A stretch of 25,414 nucleotides of DNA from Chara braunii (Eukaryota; Streptophyta; Charophyceae; Charales; Characeae): NCBI GenBank assembly GCA_003427395.1, contig BFEA01000394.1, positions 630,107 through 655,520 on the forward strand. Direction: 5' to 3'. The notes beneath the pieces were generated by a model. It saw only the letters and a program-made list of their open reading frames with translations, had not been told where the DNA came from and searched no databases. Position numbers and translations under genes: made by a program. Positions 20,492 through 25,414 of this stretch are shown one piece after another. Numbering within the stretch: the first letter of the stretch is position 1; the number at the start of each line of letters is the position of its first letter.

Positions 20492-20504
20492 AGAACAGAA
20501 AATA

Positions 20505-20999
20505 ACAAAAATAATGAACTAGTTAACATAATTCATTTTTTTTCTTTTTTCTTTTTTTTTTGCAACCCCCCTCCACCCTTCCTCTGATCAATTACCCCGG
20601 CGCACCGCCACCCCCTCTGTCCTAATTTAGTGTGGACCACCCAGGACCATCACCCATCACCCATCACCCATCACCTACCACACCTAGTTAACACCATCCT
20701 CCTAAAAAACAAAGGGACGGGAAATTACAATGCTGTGGTCGGAGGGTACGTACATGGCAAGCCCTTGCACACTCTGCTCCAAAACTGTTACCTCTCTCTA
20801 TTTGTTCGTAGTGCTACTTTTTCCCAAAGAAAAAAAGGTGTACAACCCCATGGACCACCTTCTTCTCCTCCGTTCGTGCGACATGGTTTGAACCTGCGTA
20901 GCATCGCGTTCGGGCTCGACGACCGAACCCAAATGCTCGGTACCGAGCCCGAACCGGGGCAAACGCGACCCAAATTCGATCGAGCTCGAACTTCTTCTT
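20505..20999. other. Unassigned; contains an 11-bp inverted repeat
   Basis: Includes T-rich DNA near 20535-20562, four heptamers of CCCATCA type near 20650-20676, and GTTCGGGCTCG (20908-20918) inverted at 20944-20954 across 25 bases. No gene recognised. Confidence 0.5.
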
Positions 21000-21157
21000 T
21001 TTTTTTTTTCTGAAATATATATATATATATATATATATTATATTATATATCGTCACAAATAGAACTGCCCGGTAAACCGTAGGCAGAGAGAGAGAAGAGG
21101 ACAACAAACGAGGGGCTGTGACAAACTGTTTCGTCGGAGTTTCACCGACTCATTATC
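21000..21157 (-). repeat. Hammerhead-bearing repeat unit E (decayed)
   Basis: On the minus strand the unit starts with a hammerhead-like core at 21119-21156. It continues through CAGCCCCTCGTTTG and CTGCCTACGGTTTACC, then an AT tract (21015-21050) and an A-rich tail (21000-21010). Stem II GTCGG/CCGAC is perfect, with loop TGAAACT, and GAAAC-AGTTT-GTC follows. The CTGATGA box reads ATAATGA, so two invariant bases are lost and cleavage is not expected. It lacks the shared 3' domain of unit D. Confidence 0.65.
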
Positions 21158-21200
21158 TTGACGATATATATAGTTCTTTTTATTTTTTATTTTTTTTAAC

Positions 21201-21391
21201 AAAAGCTCCAATCTATTCGTGGGGAGCAGCACGTGCTGGAAACCGGGTCATATATATAGTCAAACAGAGCTGCCTGGTAAACCGTAGGCAGAGAGNAAAA
21301 GCTCCAATCTATTCGTGGGGAGCAGCACGTGCTGGAAACCGGGTCATATATATAGTCAAACAGAGCTGCCTGGTAAACCGTAGGCAGAGAG
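21201..21391. repeat. Exact 95-bp duplication around an N
   Basis: 21201-21295 and 21297-21391 are identical and separated only by the N at 21296. Identity at an assembly join, while neighbouring repeat units have diverged, suggests an unmerged overlap between contig ends. Confidence 0.85.
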
Positions 21392-21420
21392 GGAGAAGAG
21401 GACAACAAACGAGGGGCTGT

Positions 21421-21457
21421 GACAAACTGTTTCGTCGGAGTTTCACTGACTCATCAG
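21421..21457 (-). ncRNA. Hammerhead-like ribozyme core (unit D)
   Basis: Reading the minus strand: CTGATGA (21457-21451), stem II GTCAG...CCGAC with one A·C mismatch and loop TGAAACT, GAAAC (21433-21429), a 5-nt loop AGTTT, then GTC (21423-21421) as cleavage triplet. Stem III is again AC/GT, or ACA/TGT with a 3-nt loop. The bases flanking the core (TTC before, ACAG after) do not pair, so stem I is missing and this copy is probably inactive. Confidence 0.6.
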
Positions 21458-21518
21458 GAAGTTGTATACATATATATGGGGGGTGGGGGGGCCTGGGGGG
21501 CATTACCCATCACCCCTG

Positions 21519-21520
<2 letters not shown>

Positions 21521-21564
<44 letters not shown>

Positions 21565-21566
21565 AC
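21521..21566. repeat. (CA)n microsatellite
   Basis: About 44 bp of CA dinucleotides, with shorter CA runs after it to about 21646. Cysteine- or threonine-histidine-rich ORFs here are artefacts of this run. Confidence 0.95.
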
Positions 21567-21741
21567 ACAGGCACACACACGCACACCCACATCTGCTGAT
21601 GCAGCTGATGTGGCTGCTGCATTTGCTGCACACACACACACACACCCATGGGCCACCCACTATGCCCCCCCGGGGACCGGGATGGCTGAAATGGGCCCGG
21701 TACCGGCCACACAAGGACGCATTCGGCGGCCCTCTACTTTG

Positions 21742-21778
21742 CGCTCGGCCGAGCGTCCGAACATGTTCAGATGTTCGG
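21742..21778. repeat. Two adjacent palindromes
   Basis: CGCTCGGCCGAGCG (21742-21755) is a perfect palindrome. CCGAACAT (21757-21764) pairs with ATGTTCGG (21771-21778). They may be part of a small foldback element. Confidence 0.7.
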
Positions 21779-21900
21779 TGGGGCTCAGATGCTCGGTGGG
21801 GCGCCGAACATGTCCGGCGTGCTACACAAATTTGAACTTTGAATTTTGAAGTTTGAACACACCGCAAAGATATAAATTGGATTTCTTTGAAATCGGATTT

Positions 21901-22313
21901 TTTCTTTTTTCTTTTTTTTTAAGCTATATTCTTCTCTCAATTTCACCTCACACTACCTACCTACCGCAACTCCTAATTGTAGGGCATACGGGGAACCCCG
22001 TAGCAGCCAGAACCATGTTCACGAGAGAACATGTGGGGGCCGCTCCCGACCTGCAGGTGGGCGATACCGACTAGGGGACAGCCGGTAGCATCAGGGACCA
22101 TGCCGACAGGACCAATCCCTGTGCCTCCCCTCAGGTCCCCTCCCCTACGAACATCAGCAGACTCTGCTAAATGCCAATCGGGGGATCCAGTGGTCTATCT
22201 TTAGGTGGCGGGCGCCAAGCATGCCCAGGAAGGTACATGAGGCCAATGGGGATTGAACCCACGACCTCCTGAATGCCACTTGCGAGCCTTACCAACTGAG
22301 TTAGACCGCTGGA
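21901..22313 (-). mobile_element. tRNA-derived SINE, full length, with perfect 13-bp TSD
   Basis: The direct repeat TGAAATCGGATTT flanks the insert at 21888-21900 and 22314-22326 with no mismatch. On the minus strand the element opens with a tRNA-like head: A box TAACTCAGTTGG (22303-22292) and B box GGTTCAATCC (22259-22250), the internal RNA polymerase III promoter. A ~330-bp tRNA-unrelated body follows, ending in an A-rich tail (21920-21901). The acceptor and D arms no longer pair, so it is not a tRNA gene. The perfect TSD indicates recent insertion. It lies about 190 bp beyond the kinase stop codon, in the same orientation as that gene, so it could fall in its 3' untranslated region. Confidence 0.93.
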
Positions 22314-22504
22314 TGAAATCGGATTTCTGACTTTAGTGTTACAGTATCAGGATTAAAAAAAAAAAAAGAATTGCTCGTTAGCAGGGTACTGGCCCCTGTA
22401 CCTCAAGTTTTTCTGTCCGGCAAAAAGAACCACCCTCGCACCCTGCATATTATGTGCCGTAGGTCGCCCATTTTGATGTCAACGTTCTGTTACCAGAGGA
22501 GCTC

Positions 22505-24109
22505 TCAAGGACTAGCGGAAGGCGAGGTAGGTGTTGTCGCTTCTCCTTTGGGGCGCCGATTGGGTGCTGGTTGTGATTCTTTAAGGATACCTCCGATTTC
22601 CTCCATAACTTCCACCATGCTTGGCCTCTGGTATGAAAGATCGCTTGTGCACCGATGGGCGAGCATCGCAAACCTGTGAACCATCTCCCACTCTTGCTTG
22701 GATAGGTTCTGAGATATCCTGGGATCTGTGATCTCAGCCAGGTTCTCCTTCGTCAACGTGCCATTAGTAACCCACTGCCGCCACCATGCAACGAGGGTCA
22801 CCCACACACCTTCCTCCATGATCAGCACAGCTCTCTTGCCAGTCACGAGCTCCAGAAGAACCACGCCAAAGGCATAGACATCGTTCTTTGTCGTCAAATG
22901 CATCTGGTGAGCGTATTCAGGAGCAATGTAGCCTGGAGTGCCCCACACTCCAAGCGTTAGGATTGTTTGCGAACCGCTGATCTGAACCGTCTTACCTTGC
23001 TCGCTCCCCGCAGCACCAGGTTTAGCAAGTCCAAAGTCAATGACATACGCCCGCAAGTGCTTCCCTTTACCCTCGATGAGCAAGTTCCGGCTCTTAATGT
23101 CGCGATGGAGGATCGCAGTGGACGCTTCGTGATGAAGGTACCGGAGACCGGTGGCCACCTGCTGCGCAGTAGACATCCGCTCCTGCCAGGTCAGCGGTTC
23201 CCGCATCTTTCTCCCTCCTTCGGCGTCTCCTTCAGCGACTGACACTGAAGGAGCTGTGACCTGGCGGTTTTGCTGCTTTGCTGTTGTGGTTACTTCCTCG
23301 TCTCCATATAGGCGATCATACAGGCTTCCGCCTGTGATGAACGGGTACAAGAGTATGCACCGCTCTTCTTCTATGCAGTACCCAAGGAGCATGCAGAGGT
23401 TCCTGTGCCGGACCTGGCTCAAGATCTGGATTTCGGCAAGGAACTGCCTGTAGTTATGATCATCCAGTTTGCCCTTCATGACTTTGATCGCAACTTCCGT
23501 GCTCTTTCCACCAACAATCATGAAGGCCCTATAAACTTCACCAAATCCTCCGCCCTTGCCTGCCAAAAGATACTGAGGACTAAAGTTCTTGGTAGCAGCT
23601 TTGATCTCTGCAAGGGGTATCTCCCGAATGCCCTCAAGAGATATTGGGCCATATGCTGATGCTCCAGTTGATACTGAGCTGCCACCCGACACCAGAACCG
23701 ATAGACTACTTTTTGTCTTGGGATCACTGGACTGGGTGTCCTCCTGGTCAAGCATGGTTGTGTTTCCTGCAGACTCTTTCTTCTTCGTCTTCATCTTCTT
23801 CCTCCTCATCATCACCCACAAACCCAGCACACATAGGAGAGTAATAAGTACACCACCAGCCACACCGAGTGCCAACTTCCACATGTTGACCGTCCTTTTA
23901 TCACTTTCAGGTCTGGCCGAACTTGACGGAGATGACGCAGGAGTTTGACTTTGCTGGGATACCGGTGAGGTTGAATAGTTTCCATACTCATCCTTATCTG
24001 ATTCATTCTTAGATTCCTTACTAGCAAGAACTGAATCACATAGAAGTGTCAGAAGAAGGAAACAAACAGTCCCACCAAGGACGAGGAGAAAGAGCCGCGC
24101 TGAAGCCAT
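22505..24109 (-). CDS. Receptor-like protein kinase (RLK/Pelle family), intronless
   Basis: The 534-residue protein starts with a signal peptide (hydrophobic residues 6-29). A short S/P/E-rich outer segment (about 30-75) follows, with NxS sites at N35 and N44, then one membrane helix (about 77-101) with a basic RRKK stop-transfer, and a cytoplasmic kinase domain (about 180-510). Kinase motifs: glycine loop GKGGGFGEVY (184-193), VAIK lysine K209, a glutamate near E226, HRDIKSRN with catalytic D337, DFG at 358-360, APE at 396-398, and conserved R495. All catalytic residues are present and it is an RD kinase, so it should be active on Ser/Thr. The ectodomain has no LRR, lectin or malectin domain. 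A ~30-residue insert (about 270-302) lies between the hinge region and the αE helix. The ATG context is good (G at -3 and +4). Ligand and pathway cannot be told from sequence. Confidence 0.95.
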   Translation of the reverse strand: MASARLFLLVLGGTVCFLLLTLLCDSVLASKESKNESDKDEYGNYSTSPVSQQSQTPASSPSSSARPESDKRTVNMWKLALGVAGGVLITLLCVLGLWVMMRRKKMKTKKKESAGNTTMLDQEDTQSSDPKTKSSLSVLVSGGSSVSTGASAYGPISLEGIREIPLAEIKAATKNFSPQYLLAGKGGGFGEVYRAFMIVGGKSTEVAIKVMKGKLDDHNYRQFLAEIQILSQVRHRNLCMLLGYCIEEERCILLYPFITGGSLYDRLYGDEEVTTTAKQQNRQVTAPSVSVAEGDAEGGRKMREPLTWQERMSTAQQVATGLRYLHHEASTAILHRDIKSRNLLIEGKGKHLRAYVIDFGLAKPGAAGSEQGKTVQISGSQTILTLGVWGTPGYIAPEYAHQMHLTTKNDVYAFGVVLLELVTGKRAVLIMEEGVWVTLVAWWRQWVTNGTLTKENLAEITDPRISQNLSKQEWEMVHRFAMLAHRCTSDLSYQRPSMVEVMEEIGGILKESQPAPNRRPKGEATTPTSPSASP

Positions 24110-24111
24110 GA

Positions 24112-24116
<5 letters not shown>

Positions 24117-24185
<69 letters not shown>
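24117..24185. repeat. (CT)n/(GA)n tract in the kinase 5' leader
   Basis: A 69-bp uninterrupted CT run ends 7 bases upstream of the kinase ATG; on the coding strand it is (GA)n. GA-rich leaders and GAGA-type promoter elements are known in plants, so it may affect transcription or translation, but it may equally be neutral. Confidence 0.9.
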
Positions 24186-24187
<2 letters not shown>

Positions 24188-24719
24188 TTCTTTCTATCTC
24201 TTCTTGCGTGCCTCCTGCCTGTTTGCTTGCTGACTTGCTCTGCAGTTGTCTGTATGTGCTTCTGTGCCTGTCCGTCTCTGTTGGCGTTTGCGGATTGGTA
24301 AGACTATGGGATAATTATAACCCGCCACAGGTGTGATTCACCGCATGTGGACATTCGACATATGCTTATGGGCAGAAACGGCCATGACATTGTGAACTTT
24401 TGCAACACAATATGCTGATCGTCTCTGATCTTGAAAACTCCCATCCTCCTTGCCAAGTAAGCGAACCTGCAATTGTTCAATGAGACCAATTAATGCCGAT
24501 GCTTAGCGGGCAAGGACAGGGTGTAACTAAAACTTTGGGTGAGTTAGGGGACATCAACAAAGAAAAAAGTACTTTAGGTTGAAGAAGTTGTTGAGATGTC
24601 ATACAGCGGGAAAAGTTTTGATGAGCTGGAGATCAGGGGAATGGGCATGCAGAATGCCTAGAGCCTCCTACATGGCCCGTTAGGCCCGACATTGTACCTA
24701 GGGGGCCTTATGGTGATTT
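24186..24719. other. Presumed kinase upstream region; no other gene seen
   Basis: On the minus strand, a TTATAATTAT stretch (about 24310-24320) and a CCAAT motif (about 24294-24299) occur upstream of the GA tract. Their order is the reverse of a typical promoter, so neither is called as a core element. Confidence 0.35.
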
Positions 24720-24755
<36 letters not shown>

Positions 24756-24757
24756 CA
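24720..24757. repeat. (CAGG)9 microsatellite
   Basis: Nine perfect CAGG tetramers followed by CA. Confidence 0.95.
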
Positions 24758-24889
24758 AATCTTTGGTACGCACGGAGTCCAAGTACGTATGTTCGCCCCC
24801 CTGCCCATCACGTTTGCTTTTGATTCAGCTTGGCATGGGGGCTATTTTGCCTGTTTTGACGCCAGGCATGTGTTGTCCTTTCGTGCCCT

Positions 24890-25065
24890 CAGATGAGTTT
24901 AATTTGCTTTGCTTTGTTTTCGGGCAGACGTGTGTGCATTTCGTCTGATCTGAGGATTCCGAGCCAGAACATGTGTTTTCGTCTCTTCTCGGCTCAGTTT
25001 GCTTTGCTTCGCTTTGCTTTCAGGCGAGCGTGTGTCCATTTTGTCTGTTCAGAGTGCAGGCATTG
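24890..25065. repeat. Two diverged ~105-bp repeats
   Basis: TTTGCTTTGCTTT...GGGCAGACGTGTGTGCATTTCGTCTG (from about 24900) resembles the stretch from about 25008 that continues AGGCGAGCGTGTGTCCATTTTGTCTG. Confidence 0.6.
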
Positions 25066-25161
25066 GGTATTCTGTCTGTTCTCAGCCCAGTCGCACATTC
25101 CTGGCTGAGCTCGTTTTCGAGGCTGCCTGGATCCGATTCTTGAGTCAGGCAGTGTCTTTCT

Positions 25162-25241
25162 TCCAGGCCCTCCTGCTGATGCAGTGTGGTAGGGCATGGA
25201 CCTCCAGGCCCTCCTGCTGATGCAGTGTGGTAGGGCGTGGA
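25162..25241. repeat. 41-bp tandem duplication
   Basis: A 39-base unit starting TCCAGGCCCTCCTGCTGATG at 25162 is repeated at 25203 with one difference (GGCATGG against GGCGTGG). A two-base spacer separates the copies. Confidence 0.92.
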
Positions 25242-25414
25242 ACAGCATGGCGTCACAGGCCACACATTCCGGGCTCTTTTGACCACCCGGCCTCCCATCT
25301 GGACCAATTCACTTTCAGGTTGTACAGCCCAGATGGAGGCTGACTTGAGTGTGACGGCGGCTCAGCACTATTTAGGAGAGGCCGCCCCAATAGTTGGTAG
25401 GAAGGTTCTCACTC
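25242..25414. other. Unassigned window end
   Basis: No feature recognised in the final stretch. Confidence 0.4.

Larger units (their letters stand above)
21172..21460 (-). repeat. Hammerhead-bearing repeat unit D with shared 3' domain
   Basis: Minus-strand order: hammerhead-like core (21421-21457); CAGCCCCTCGTTTG; a hairpin CTGCCT/AGGCAG with loop ACGGTTTACC; then GACCCGGTTTCCAGCA, GCTCCCCA, AATAGATTGGAGC; then an A-rich tail (about 21172-21200). The 3' block is the same as in members A, B and C. It lies head-to-tail with unit E, their predicted cleavage sites about 301 bp apart, or about 205 bp if the 95-bp duplication at the N is an artefact. Confidence 0.7.

Noticed and set aside
21454-21867. 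Cys/Val-rich minus-strand ORF
   Set aside because: It is a translation of the CA microsatellite.
22230-22313. Possible functional tRNA gene on the minus strand
   Set aside because: A and B boxes and a T arm are visible, but the acceptor and D arms do not pair. The sequence is the head of a SINE with target duplications.

Overview
The window is nuclear DNA from a repeat-rich eukaryote, most likely a photosynthetic streptophyte (a plant or a charophyte-like green alga). Three things point there: an intact membrane receptor-like kinase of the plant RLK/Pelle type, a decayed insert of plant-type mitochondrial small-subunit rRNA, and long CT/GA, poly(A) and AT microsatellites. The exact species is not decided by the sequence. 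Almost everything except the kinase gene is repeat or transposon-derived.

Layout. 1-602 is a 65-bp minisatellite cut by the window edge. 603-3117 holds no recognisable gene, only a diverged ~130-bp repeat and a short palindrome. 3118-5422 and 7650-9800 are two direct copies of a ~2.2-kb noncoding repeat, and the end of the second copy is repeated again at 9966-10480. Between them lie a mitochondrial rRNA insert (6311-6655), a short LINE reverse-transcriptase fragment (7041-7187) and an unrecognised 79-codon ORF (7246-7485). 10481-12953 is unassigned and low-complexity in places. 12954-14570 is a 1617-bp DNA transposon remnant of PIF/Harbinger type, with 20-bp terminal inverted repeats, a 3-bp target duplication and internal palindromes. 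14894-14944 folds as a complete hammerhead ribozyme. 15026-18847 is the broken ORF2 of a LINE (non-LTR retrotransposon), followed by a structured 3' region and an A-tail ending near 19302. 19471-19879 is a 409-bp MITE with TTA target duplications. 20004-20178, 20197-20491 and 21172-21460 (minus strand) are short A-tailed elements that share a 3' domain with the LINE-linked tail. 21901-22313 (minus) is a tRNA-derived SINE with a perfect 13-bp target duplication. 22505-24109 (minus) is the receptor-like kinase, preceded by a 69-bp CT/GA tract. The last 1.2 kb holds microsatellites and small tandem repeats.

The most interesting signal is an apparent family of ribozyme-associated retroelements. 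A hammerhead ribozyme with every invariant core base lies just upstream of the LINE coding remnant. Two hammerhead-like cores with the same short stem III design lie head-to-tail on the minus strand near 21.1-21.45 kb, in repeats one of which ends in the same 3' domain as the sequence after the LINE. Two members of that 3'-domain family also carry hairpins whose stems differ in sequence but stay paired around an identical 11-nt loop. This suggests, but does not prove, a LINE with non-autonomous hammerhead-bearing (retrozyme-like) partners that use a common structured 3' tail.

Caution: single N bases at 18983, 20120 and 21296 mark assembly joins. An exact 95-bp duplication flanks the N at 21296 and is probably an unmerged contig overlap. 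The N at 18983 lies between the LINE reading frame and its presumed 3' tail.
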